From CAVORB01 sp963698495 (GTDB taxonomy: Bacteria > Pseudomonadota > Gammaproteobacteria > Chromatiales > Chromatiaceae): DNA of 64,000 nt. Shown here piece after piece: positions 18,142 to 26,124 of the stretch; within the stretch, counting starts at the first letter, position 1, and each line of letters begins with the position of its first letter. Both the position numbers and the translations under genes were made by a program. The DNA lies in contig CAVORB010000020.1 of the NCBI GenBank assembly GCA_963698495.1, positions 62,001 to 126,000 of the forward strand, written 5' to 3'. A model generated the notes under the pieces. That model had not been told where the DNA came from. It made no database searches and worked only from the letters and a program-made list of their open reading frames with translations.

Positions 18142-19302
18142 ATGCAACGACGAACCGACGCTTCGCGCTCGCTGCTGGCGCTCCTGCTCTCCATCGTGTT
18201 CGTCTGGCTCGTCTCCAACCAGGAGCAGCGACAGCAAGCCCTCTCCTGGCTCGGGATCGCTAGCGCGACACCGGTTCGAGCGAGTCTCGATAACAACAAG
18301 CCATTCGTTCCCAGAATCGCGCCCGAGTTGATGACCCCCGCAGGACTCAGTACCAGGAGCCTATCCTTCGCCTCGCTGGTCCACGGCGCCATCGGCAACC
18401 CCTGTATTGCGGAGGGGGCGGCGAACCCGACCCAAGCGTCGATCAGTCGCATCTACAGTTGGGTCGACAGCCAAGGTCGCACGAATTTCTCGGACGTACC
18501 CCCCGATGACAAACAAGCCACGGTCGTCGGCGCGACCGCAGACGGTGGCGTCAGCATGTTCTCAGCGGACTACAAGTACCTGGGAAAACAGCCGCCCGTC
18601 GACTTCCGCGCGGCGTTGGAGAGGAACGTCGACGGGGTCTTCCGGATGTTCTCCACGGAGCTTGGCCTGCGGTCTACCGAACCCCTGCACGTCAACATCA
18701 CCATCATCGACGGGGAGTCTCGGTTTGCTCGATATCGGAATCAGAAGGCCCCTGGCGCGGCGACCAATAGCGGGTATTACAGCTTCGCCGAGAACGAAGC
18801 GGTCGTGCGATGGGCGGGGAGTGAACGCACGCTGGCAGTCGCTCGCCACGAGATTTCCCACCTCGCGCTCGGCAACTGGCTAGGGGTTACGCCCCTTTGG
18901 CTCAATGAGGGGATGGCCGAGGTCATGGAACAGCTGGAATTCCGGCAAAGCTATGCCCGCGCGGAAGCACCGCTGTTGCGGGTACAGCACCTTCGGGAGC
19001 TTCATCGCTCCGAAAAGCTTCCGTCGTTTCGCTGGTTGCTCCATTCGGAGCGCGGCGATTGGGATCGGCTCGGAGACGACATCGCGTACCCTTACGCATG
19101 GTCGTTGTTGTACTTTCTGATCCAGGACACGCAACACCAGCGGCTCGTGTCCGACTATCTCAATACCCTGGCCGACCATCGATGTAAACGATTCGACCAC
19201 TCGGCGTATCTTGACAGGGCCTACCAGGGAGGGCTCACGTCCTTGGAGCAGGACTGGAAGAAGTGGCTTACGCGGGACACGCCGGTCGCCTTGCAGTTCT
19301 GA
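18142..19302 (+). CDS. membrane-anchored DUF4124 plus HExxH metallopeptidase-like protein
   Basis: 386 residues from the ATG at 18142, preceded by AAAAGGG. An N-terminal hydrophobic segment (SLLALLLSIVFVWLV) acts as signal or anchor. Near residue 115 there is a DUF4124 motif (IYSWVDSQGRTNFSDVPP). The C-terminal half is a gluzincin-like peptidase core: ARHEISHLALGNWLG supplies the HExxH zinc ligands and catalytic Glu, and LNEGMAEVME 20 residues later supplies the third ligand. This is the peptidase MA arrangement. A zinc-dependent periplasmic protease is likely; the substrate is unknown. No operon partner. A start 19 codons upstream at 18085 lacks a ribosome-binding site. Confidence 0.85.
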   Translation: MQRRTDASRSLLALLLSIVFVWLVSNQEQRQQALSWLGIASATPVRASLDNNKPFVPRIAPELMTPAGLSTRSLSFASLVHGAIGNPCIAEGAANPTQASISRIYSWVDSQGRTNFSDVPPDDKQATVVGATADGGVSMFSADYKYLGKQPPVDFRAALERNVDGVFRMFSTELGLRSTEPLHVNITIIDGESRFARYRNQKAPGAATNSGYYSFAENEAVVRWAGSERTLAVARHEISHLALGNWLGVTPLWLNEGMAEVMEQLEFRQSYARAEAPLLRVQHLRELHRSEKLPSFRWLLHSERGDWDRLGDDIAYPYAWSLLYFLIQDTQHQRLVSDYLNTLADHRCKRFDHSAYLDRAYQGGLTSLEQDWKKWLTRDTPVALQF

Positions 19303-19469
19303 AGCAAGCCGGAGGCGCAGCAAAGCCACGATTTGCTTCTCGGGGATGCTGACAACGCCGAAATCCGCGGGCGTCCCCGATGAATGTCACGGACAAAGAC
19401 CCGGCGCTCTGAGCCTTGCCGGCTACTGACCGTCCAGCGGCACGAGGCGGCCATCTGGACCGCCCCAAT

Positions 19470-19826
19470 TTAGTGGCCGCCAGTTGCCGTAGCTGGTACG
19501 TAAATGTAGGCCGGCGGGACGCCAGCGCCCTCTACCTTGATCGCGCTACTCTCGAAGAAGCTCCCGATCACGACGGTTTTCCCCGCTGGGTATTCGCCGA
19601 TCGTGAAGCCTGTACCGGTTACCTTGTACGTCCCATCTCCAGGCGGCATCTTGAAGAAGACACGGCATGGGTTCGAGGTACAAGAGCCCGTATCACCGGG
19701 ACTGAGGGTGATTTCTCCCCAGTCCGTTACGTGATTCCCGGTACTCACACATCCTGCAAACATCGACGCCGTGACGGCCAGCATGGCCCAGACACGCAAG
19801 GAGCTGTAGTTCCTAAGAATTTGCAT
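19470..19826 (-). CDS. small lipoprotein
   Basis: 118 residues. The signal peptide ends in the lipobox-like sequence MFAGC (Cys at about residue 26), giving an outer- or inner-membrane lipoprotein. The mature part is polar and beta-rich, with a possible disulfide (SCTSNPC), a Gly-rich KVTGTGFTIGEYPAG and YIYVPATATGG near the end. No domain is recognised. GC content is lower than in most neighbours, suggesting a lineage-specific or acquired gene. Confidence 0.7.
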   Translation of the reverse strand: MQILRNYSSLRVWAMLAVTASMFAGCVSTGNHVTDWGEITLSPGDTGSCTSNPCRVFFKMPPGDGTYKVTGTGFTIGEYPAGKTVVIGSFFESSAIKVEGAGVPPAYIYVPATATGGH

Positions 19827-19980
19827 GTTCTTGTTTGGTCTTTGCGAGTAGATTCAGGCTTCGGCTCGGAGTAGGTACGAGGAGAGGCTGCAACCATTTA
19901 GCCTCTCCGTCCTTTTCAGTTACCTCTTCTACCAATTCTACCAAGCAGGCGAGCCGGCCAACGCCAATGTGGCTCGCGGG

Positions 19981-20442
19981 TCAATGGGCACCCGCTGTGG
20001 ACGCGATGCGCACGTTGCCGAGCCCATGCGCATCGAACTCTTCCTGATAGTGCTGCTCGATCTCCCACATCTTCACCAACCGCTCCTCTTCGCTCAGCGG
20101 TTCCCCGCTGCCTACCGCCTGCAAGGCGGCGAAATCACGCGCGGCAAGCTTGCTGGCAAGGGTGTCCCAGAAACTCTGCTCGGTAAAGGCGTCGACGAAC
20201 GCCATGTGCGGGGCGTTCTCCTCGTAGTCCTTGGTCTCGTAGTACTCGCCGTCCTCGGGGTCGTACTCGAAGGCGTCCTCCATGCCCATTTCCTTGTGGT
20301 ATGACAGGATCTTCCTCCGGATTTCAGTGTAGGGCATGGTCTCCTTGGTCGGACCCGTCTCGTGGGCGTGGAGCACCCAGTCGGCCATCAGCAGCATCTC
20401 GACCAAGGTCGCGTACTCTTTCTTCGTGAAGTTGATCTTCAT
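19981..20442 (-). CDS. conserved hypothetical cytosolic protein
   Basis: 153 residues, acidic and helical, without signal or membrane segment. It starts MKINFTKKEYATLVEMLLMA; acidic patches (FEYDPEDGEYYETKDYEEN) and EERLVKMWEIEQHYQEEFD follow. It resembles short uncharacterised proteins found next to housekeeping genes in proteobacteria, but I cannot name a family. It is divergent from the SRAP gene with a 90-base shared promoter region. Confidence 0.75.
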   Translation of the reverse strand: MKINFTKKEYATLVEMLLMADWVLHAHETGPTKETMPYTEIRRKILSYHKEMGMEDAFEYDPEDGEYYETKDYEENAPHMAFVDAFTEQSFWDTLASKLAARDFAALQAVGSGEPLSEEERLVKMWEIEQHYQEEFDAHGLGNVRIASTAGAH

Positions 20443-20532
20443 ACCCTGTCCTCGTCAGCCATTCGATATCGACGTCGCGGGTGCTGGGGATGTGCTGTTC
20501 AGCGACCCAGTCGCCGGAATCTGGAGGTTCTC

Positions 20533-21213
20533 ATGTGTGGACGCTTCGTGCAGTACTCCGATCCTGAGGTCTATGCTGCCCACTTTGACCTCGACACCCT
20601 GTGCGAGGCCACGCCGCGCTATAACGTCGCGCCTTCCCAAGCCGGTGCTGACGTCCGGCAGACGGATCAAGGGAAGCGCGAGTTGGTCCCCCTGCGCTGG
20701 GGCCTCGTCCCCTCCTGGTCGAAGGGACCGGACAACCGCTACAGCATGATCAACGCGCGTGCAGAGACGGTCGCGACCAAACCCGCTTACCGCAATGCCT
20801 TCAAGCATCGACGCTGCCTAATCCCCTCCGAGGGGTTCTACGAGTGGAAAGCGGAGCCGAGTGGGAAGACGCCTTTTCTGATCCGCCGCGAGGATCGGGC
20901 GCCTTTCGCCATGGCTGGGCTATGGGAACGATGGCATGACAAGGGGGACGACGCCCTGGAGTCCTGCACCATCATCGTCACGGAAGCGAACACGCTCGTG
21001 CGTAGTATCCACGACCGGATGCCGGTCATCCTGCCGCCTGCGGATTACGCCGCTTGGCTCGATTCCGAGAACAGGGACACCGATGCCCTGCTGGCGATGT
21101 TGAAGCCCGTCGATCCAGCGCAGTGGACGGTGCATCGGGTGTCCCAGCGGGTGAACAGTCCCCGCAACGATGGGCCGGAGTTGGTCGAGGTCATGGAGAT
21201 TGGATCGGGCTAG
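20533..21213 (+). CDS. yedK: SRAP (HMCES/YedK) abasic-site shielding protein
   Basis: 226 residues. The start at 20533 is fixed by the family's catalytic Cys2 (MCGRFVQY), which must be the second residue, and by GGAGG six bases upstream; the longer upstream frame is spurious. Other signatures: TPRYNVAPSQ, LRWGLVPSWSKG, INARAETVATKPAY, RRCLIPSEGFYEWK with catalytic Glu, and IHDRMPVIL with the conserved His. SRAP proteins form a covalent thiazolidine crosslink with abasic sites in single-stranded DNA, protecting them during replication. Stands alone; no LexA-type box was found. Confidence 0.95.
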   Translation: MCGRFVQYSDPEVYAAHFDLDTLCEATPRYNVAPSQAGADVRQTDQGKRELVPLRWGLVPSWSKGPDNRYSMINARAETVATKPAYRNAFKHRRCLIPSEGFYEWKAEPSGKTPFLIRREDRAPFAMAGLWERWHDKGDDALESCTIIVTEANTLVRSIHDRMPVILPPADYAAWLDSENRDTDALLAMLKPVDPAQWTVHRVSQRVNSPRNDGPELVEVMEIGSG

Positions 21214-21438
21214 CCGCGCAACGGCAAGACGCATCGTAGCGCCAGTCATTGGCCGCGCCACCCTGGTTTACGTGGTTGTCCGTGGGTACCACGAAGGTCG
21301 GGCGATTGGTGCCAAAGCCAGCCCCGTTGGACCTATATGCCTCCGATGCGGTCTGGCGTTCTCTGCGTCCACCGCGTGGTGACTCTATGGTGACTCGATA
21401 ACGACCAACCTGGGCGAGCACCAAGTAACCTTTTTTTA

Positions 21439-21514
21439 TGGAGCTGGCGGACGGATTCGAACCGACGACCTGCTGATTACAAATCAGCTGCTCTACCAAC
21501 TGAGCTACGCCAGC
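21439..21514 (-). tRNA. tRNA-Thr (anticodon TGT)
   Basis: On the minus strand the sequence folds as a standard cloverleaf: acceptor GCTGGCG (21514-21508) pairs with CGCCAGC (21449-21443), the D-loop is AGCTCAGTTGGTAGAGC, the anticodon loop is CTGATTTGTAATCAG with anticodon TGT, the T-arm is GTCGGTTCGAATCCGTC, and an encoded 3' TCCA ends the gene. It reads ACA codons. In many gammaproteobacteria this tRNA lies near tuf; here it follows the membrane-protein/coaX/birA genes on the same strand. Confidence 0.97.
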
Positions 21515-21614
21515 GAGATCGGCTTGCGCCGCGTTCGGAGCCGGAATTCTAGGGTATCCGGTTGGAGCGCACAACGGCGCCTGCTCTGCTCTCGCGGGTT
21601 CCCTGCCCGCACCC

Positions 21615-22142
21615 TTATTGGTGGGGCTCGGGCGGTCGCTCCGCAGCCGGGGCGACGTCGGAGGGCTCGCCGGTGCCTTCAAGCCCGCCCTCCGTCGGCT
21701 CTGCATCCAGCTCGTCCGGGGACAGCGCCCCTTCCCCGCCTGCGTTTTCAACCGCTGGTCCAATCTCCTCCACACCGGGCGGTTCCGCTACTGCCTCGCC
21801 CCTGTCGGAATCTAACAACGGACTCTGGGCATTCGCAGCGCGCGTTTCGGCCGCTTCGGAGGGGGGAACCGCGACGCTGAGCGCGTCCCTTCCCGACTCG
21901 CGTACCAGGGGTTCGGCGCCCGGAGCGGGATTGTCCCGAACGCCGGTGCGGGCATCCTGCTCGGTCTGATCAACTCCGGGTAGCTCCGATGCAGGATTAT
22001 CCACCTCGGAGAGCAACTGAATCTCGTAGCGACCTTCGGGCAGCGGAGGCGGCTCGGGATCGGCCGCGCGCTCACGCTGGTAGCCGACGTAGAACAGGCC
22101 GAGGTTCAGGACCAGCAGGACACCGAAAAGCCAGGGCAGCAT
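21615..22142 (-). CDS. membrane-anchored protein in the SPOR-gene position, no SPOR domain seen
   Basis: 175 residues from the ATG at 22142 (GAGGAG eight bases upstream). One N-terminal transmembrane helix (MLPWLFGVLLVLNLGLFYVG) is followed by a short conserved block (EGRYEIQLLSE) and then a long acidic Pro/Glu/Ala-rich linker to the stop. In related genomes the gene after coaX usually encodes an N-terminally anchored SPOR protein that binds denuded peptidoglycan at the septum. Here the chain stops where the SPOR domain would be expected to begin, about 100 bases before tRNA-Thr. It may be a true truncation, a frameshift at the 3' end, or a different family. Its gene begins just past the coaX stop, so the two are co-transcribed. 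Confidence 0.75.
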   Translation of the reverse strand: MLPWLFGVLLVLNLGLFYVGYQRERAADPEPPPLPEGRYEIQLLSEVDNPASELPGVDQTEQDARTGVRDNPAPGAEPLVRESGRDALSVAVPPSEAAETRAANAQSPLLDSDRGEAVAEPPGVEEIGPAVENAGGEGALSPDELDAEPTEGGLEGTGEPSDVAPAAERPPEPHQ

Positions 22143-22152
22143 CGGGCTCTCC

Positions 22153-22881
22153 TCACGCAAACAAGGCGAGTCCCCGAAGGACGAGGTCGGGGACGTGAAC
22201 GGCGGCTTTGCCGATGGCGGGAAGCAGCCGCTCCGCGTCGCCCCCCGTTACCACAAGCTCCGGCTCTGCCGCGCTCTCCTCCGCCAGCCGGTCGCAGAGC
22301 CGGTCCGCCAGGGCAGCTGGGGCCTGGATCGAGCCGGCGGCGATCGCGGAGGCCGTATCCGCGGTCCAGGGTCCATCGGTCTCCTCCAGCTGGACCGGCG
22401 GGATCGCGGTGCGGGAAAGCAGGCTCTCACGCATCATGCCAATGCCCGGTACGATGAGTCCGCCGAGGTGGCGGCCGTCCGCGAGCAGCAGATCGAAGGT
22501 GACCGCGGTACCGGCGTCGACCACCAGCGCCGGCCCCGCGCTGACTTGGTGCGCGGCGAGCAGCGCCAGCCAGCGGTCGACGCCGAGCCGCTCGGGTCGC
22601 TCGTATGCCACGGTGACGCCGTGGCTGTGCCGCGCCGTGCGGGCAAAGATCGGCTCCGTCCCCCAGCGGGAGCGGCAGGCCCGCACCAGGGCCTCGGCCA
22701 CCGCCCCGCCCCCGACATTTCCGACCAACACCTGCTCGGGGGTCTCCAGGGCTTCCCAGGCGGCGTGCAGATCGATCGGCAGGGCGCCGTGGTGACGCAC
22801 GGTCCGCATCTCCCCGAGTCGACCGGCGTCGAGGCTGGCCCACTTGAGGTTGGTGTTGCCGATGTCGATGAGCAGGTGCAA
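22153..22881 (-). CDS. coaX: type III pantothenate kinase
   Basis: 242 residues, the usual length for CoaX. ASKHA-fold motifs are visible: MHLLIDIGNTNLKWA (phosphate 1), the GVDRW pantothenate-site motif, VVDAGTAVTFD (phosphate 2), GGLIVPGIGMM and VVTGGDAERL near the C terminus. It catalyses ATP-dependent phosphorylation of pantothenate, the first step of CoA synthesis, in the cytoplasm, and is not feedback-inhibited by CoA. It lies 115 bases after birA in the classic birA-coaX pairing, and upstream of the membrane-protein gene. Confidence 0.97.
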   Translation of the reverse strand: MHLLIDIGNTNLKWASLDAGRLGEMRTVRHHGALPIDLHAAWEALETPEQVLVGNVGGGAVAEALVRACRSRWGTEPIFARTARHSHGVTVAYERPERLGVDRWLALLAAHQVSAGPALVVDAGTAVTFDLLLADGRHLGGLIVPGIGMMRESLLSRTAIPPVQLEETDGPWTADTASAIAAGSIQAPAALADRLCDRLAEESAAEPELVVTGGDAERLLPAIGKAAVHVPDLVLRGLALFA

Positions 22882-22996
22882 GGGTCCGGTTGTCCTTGAG
22901 AGCTCGGTGTGGAATTCGTCCCGCGTTGGTCCGCGCTAGCGTAACACTCCGCGGCCGTGAAGCGGGCGTGGATGTCCAGCGGCGGCAGGAAGAGGC

Positions 22997-23980
22997 TCAG
23001 ACTGCCGGGCGCAGGCTGACCTCGCCCGCGTGAAAGATCTGGACGTCGCCGTCCACATCGAGCCGCAGTGCGCCCTCGGAGGTGATGCCCGCGTGGATGC
23101 CGACGGTCGAGCGGTCCCCGAACCGTACCTCGACCGGCTCGCCGCGATGCAGGTCGAAGCGCTCCCAGTCCGGGAGGAACGGTGACATCCCTTCCCGCCC
23201 GTAACGGTCGAGGACCCGGATCAGCCCCGCGGCGAGCCTCGCGGCGAGGCGGTTGCGGCTGTAGTTTCCGCGGCCGAGGACGGCGTCGAGGTCGGCCCAG
23301 GGTTGATCGATCGCCGCGGCCTCCGGCCCCGCCAGGCGCGTGTTGAGTCCCGCGCCGACCACCACCAGGCTCGGACCCTGGGTCTCGCCTGCCACCTCGA
23401 TCAGCAAGCCGGCAAGCTTGCGCCGCCGCCACAGTACGTCGTTGGGCCACTTGAGCGCGATCTCTCCCGCCCCCTCGGCCTCCAGTGCGGTCGCGACGGC
23501 GGTGCCCGCGGCCAGGCTGAGGCCGCCGAGTTGGGCCGGGCCGAAAGGATAGCGCCAAAGCAGCGACAGGTAGAGGTTCGACCCGAAGGGCGATACCCAG
23601 GAGCGCCCCCGCCGCCCGCGGCCGGCGGTCTGGCGCTCCGCGAGGCACAGGCTGCCGGAGGGCGCGCCGGCCTGGGCCTCGCGCATCAGGTGACTGTTGG
23701 TGGAGTCGATGTCGTCGTGGATCTCGAGCCGGTTGATATGGGCCCTCGCCGCCTGGGGCAGGTCGCTCAGGATGCCTTCCGCGTCCAGCAACTCCATTGG
23801 AGATCGCACACGGTAGCCCCGGCCGCGAACGGACTCGATTTCCAGGCCCAGTCCCTGCCCGGCCTTGTGGACGGCCTTCCACACCGCCGCGCGGCTGATC
23901 CCGAGCGCGGCCGCCAGGTCCTCGCCGGAATGAAACTTCCCGTCGGCGAGCCTGCGCACGATCTTGAGCTGGGTTTCCAC
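22997..23980 (-). CDS. birA: bifunctional biotin-protein ligase and biotin operon repressor
   Basis: 327 residues. An N-terminal winged helix-turn-helix (residues 1-60: LADGKFHSGEDLAAALGISR, then RGRGYRV) binds DNA. The central ligase domain has DSTNSHLM, the biotinyl-AMP loop GRGRRGRSW, LKWPNDV and the GAGLNT motif, followed by the small C-terminal SH3-like domain. It makes biotinyl-5'-AMP, transfers biotin to carboxyl carrier proteins and, having the HTH, probably represses biotin genes. The M61 gene ends just upstream on the same strand (22 bases), so they may be co-transcribed. Confidence 0.97.
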   Translation of the reverse strand: METQLKIVRRLADGKFHSGEDLAAALGISRAAVWKAVHKAGQGLGLEIESVRGRGYRVRSPMELLDAEGILSDLPQAARAHINRLEIHDDIDSTNSHLMREAQAGAPSGSLCLAERQTAGRGRRGRSWVSPFGSNLYLSLLWRYPFGPAQLGGLSLAAGTAVATALEAEGAGEIALKWPNDVLWRRRKLAGLLIEVAGETQGPSLVVVGAGLNTRLAGPEAAAIDQPWADLDAVLGRGNYSRNRLAARLAAGLIRVLDRYGREGMSPFLPDWERFDLHRGEPVEVRFGDRSTVGIHAGITSEGALRLDVDGDVQIFHAGEVSLRPAV

Positions 23981-24002
23981 GGAAGCGCCCGGGCCCTCGA
24001 CT

Positions 24003-25823
24003 TCAGACCGCCGAACCCAACCAGGCGGCGCGGCGGCGAGCCGCGTGGTCCGGGGCGTCGGCGAGGATGCTCAGCTCGCAGGTGTCGGCGGGCGCGGGTT
24101 GGGGACGCGCGCGAAACTGCATCAGCTCGTCGCGCCGGAACGCATGGACCTCCGTCTCCGCTCCCTCCTCGACGCGGGCGACGAGCGTGTCCAGATTGTC
24201 CCGGGTGACGCGGATACCATCGAGCGCCACCAGGGTGTCCCCGGCTGCCAGCCCGGCCTTTTCCGCGGGGCTCCCGCTCAGCACCACGCCAATGACAGGC
24301 TCCACCCCGGTGGGCAGAAAGCGGACGCCAAGCGTCGGCTTCGCAGCTTCTGGTTTGAGCTCACCGACCACCCCGCCGAGATCCTTGGGGTCCCGCATCG
24401 CGCGCATGCGCAACCCGACGCCGAATGGGGCAAGCAGCGGGGCCAGATCCAGGTCCACGGTCGAGTCCAGGGTCAGGGCGAAAAACCCATCCAGATCGAG
24501 CCCCGTCACCCGTGCCGCCAGAGCCTCCACGCCGCGCTCCGCAACTCCTAAGCCCGGCCGGCCGTGATGCTCCCACAGGGCGCGCATGACGTCATCCAGG
24601 GATTTGGCCCCTTCGGTCTGCAAACGGATCGTGAGGTCGAGCGCCAGGGCCACCAACGCCCCCTTGCCGTAATAGCTGACGATGGCGTTCGGTGCGTTCT
24701 CGTCCTGCTTGTAGAACTTGGTCCAGGCATCGAAGCTGGACTCGGCGACCGTCTGGATCAGCCGGCCGGGATTGCGCATGACCCGCGTGACGGTCTGGGC
24801 AAGGAGCTCCAGGTAGCCTTGCTCGTCGATGCAGCCGCTGCGCACCAGGGCCAGCTCGTCGTAGTAGGAGGTGATGCCCTCGAACGCCCACAACAGCCGG
24901 GTGTGGACCTCATGCGCAAGGCCGTTGTCCATGAAGACCGCCGGACGGATGCGCTTGACGTTCCACAGGTGGAAATACTCGTGGCTGCAGAGCCCGAGGA
25001 AGCGCCGATAGCCGTCGCTCGGCCTGTCCATACCCGCCTCCGGCAGCTCGTTGCGGCTGCAGAGCAGGCTGGTGGAGTGGCCATGCTCTAGGCCGCCGTA
25101 GCCGTCGCCGGTGGCGGTGGTGAGGAAGAGGTACCGGTCGACGGGCAGCTCGCCGAACAGGCTGGCGTGAGTCTCGCAGATCCGGGCAAGGTCCTGCTGG
25201 AGCCGGGCCTCGTCTGCCCGGTGGCGTCCGGTGATGGCCATGCGGTGCGGCACGCCTCGCACCTCGAAGGGAATCAGGGTGAAGCGGCCCATCTCCACCG
25301 GATGGTCGATCAGGTCCTGGTAGTCATCGGCACGGTAGGCACCGAACCCCCAGGGCTCGGCATCCAGCCGCTGCAGGCTGGTGGCCAGCCGCCAGTCCGC
25401 GTAGGCATCGCCATCTGGCCGTTCGATCTCCACCCTGCAGGGCACGGCATCCATGCCGTCTATGCGCAGGAAGAGGCTGGGACCGTTGAAGTAGCCGTGG
25501 GTGGTATCCAGGTGCGCGGCGCGCACGCTCAGCTCCCAGGCGTAGATCCGGCAGCGGACCCTGATCGGCTGACCGCGATGGGCCAATCGCCAAGTGTGCT
25601 TGTCCAGCTTCGCCAGGGCCAGACTGCCCGCGGCATCCTGCGCCTCGATCGCGACGATGTTGCGGGCGAAATCCCGAATCATGTAGCTGCCCGGAATCCA
25701 GGCCGGCATGGACAGGATCATCTCCCCCTCGGGCGGGCGCGCGATGGAGAGATCCACGGTGAACAGGTGCGCCTCGGGAGAGGTCGGACGGACGCGATAG
25801 GTCAGGTCATAGCTGGCGGTCAT
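24003..25823 (-). CDS. M61-family glycyl aminopeptidase with PDZ domain
   Basis: 606 residues. An N-terminal beta domain (SMPAWIPGSYMIRDFARNIV is the family signature) is followed by the catalytic domain with HEYFHLWNVKRIRP (the HExxH zinc site) and LLWAFEGITSYYDEL, whose Glu is the third ligand. A PDZ domain spans about residues 495-560 (GVVLSGSPAEKAGLAAGDTL). The family cleaves N-terminal Gly/Ala from peptides. No signal peptide is evident, so it is probably cytosolic. It lies upstream of birA on the same strand. Confidence 0.93.
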   Translation of the reverse strand: MTASYDLTYRVRPTSPEAHLFTVDLSIARPPEGEMILSMPAWIPGSYMIRDFARNIVAIEAQDAAGSLALAKLDKHTWRLAHRGQPIRVRCRIYAWELSVRAAHLDTTHGYFNGPSLFLRIDGMDAVPCRVEIERPDGDAYADWRLATSLQRLDAEPWGFGAYRADDYQDLIDHPVEMGRFTLIPFEVRGVPHRMAITGRHRADEARLQQDLARICETHASLFGELPVDRYLFLTTATGDGYGGLEHGHSTSLLCSRNELPEAGMDRPSDGYRRFLGLCSHEYFHLWNVKRIRPAVFMDNGLAHEVHTRLLWAFEGITSYYDELALVRSGCIDEQGYLELLAQTVTRVMRNPGRLIQTVAESSFDAWTKFYKQDENAPNAIVSYYGKGALVALALDLTIRLQTEGAKSLDDVMRALWEHHGRPGLGVAERGVEALAARVTGLDLDGFFALTLDSTVDLDLAPLLAPFGVGLRMRAMRDPKDLGGVVGELKPEAAKPTLGVRFLPTGVEPVIGVVLSGSPAEKAGLAAGDTLVALDGIRVTRDNLDTLVARVEEGAETEVHAFRRDELMQFRARPQPAPADTCELSILADAPDHAARRRAAWLGSAV

Positions 25824-26124
25824 GTCGATGCGGCGAGTCGGTCCTGTCGGATAGGAGGCGGAAGGGGTGAAGGGACCCTTAACGGTAGCTTAGCGCGGCC
25901 CGATTGGCGAGAGTCTGGCGGCCCAAGGTTAGATGTCGGCACACGAGAACAAGAGGAGGCCTATTGACAATTATCAACGACTCTGGACACCCGAATGGGA
26001 TATCGCTTTAGGCCGCAGAGTAGCTCTCTGCCCGCCCGAACGATGCTGTAACCAGGGCAACCGATTACAAGTAAGGTCCCGGTCGCCGTAACACCGGGGC
26101 AGCATCAACCACCGGAGGATCTCG
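25824..26124. promoter_or_regulatory. divergent intergenic region before the respiratory locus
   Basis: About 300 bases between the M61 gene and the molybdoenzyme operon. It contains a small hairpin (GCAGAG at 26015, CTCTGC at 26026) and the strong ribosome-binding site CCGGAGGATCTCG before the ATG at 26125. I see no clear regulator box. Confidence 0.4.

Noticed and set aside
21191..21438. Remnant of a phage integrase beside tRNA-Thr
   Set aside because: Short open frames exist, but no catalytic Arg/His/Tyr motif and no repeat of the tRNA 3' end were found in the window.
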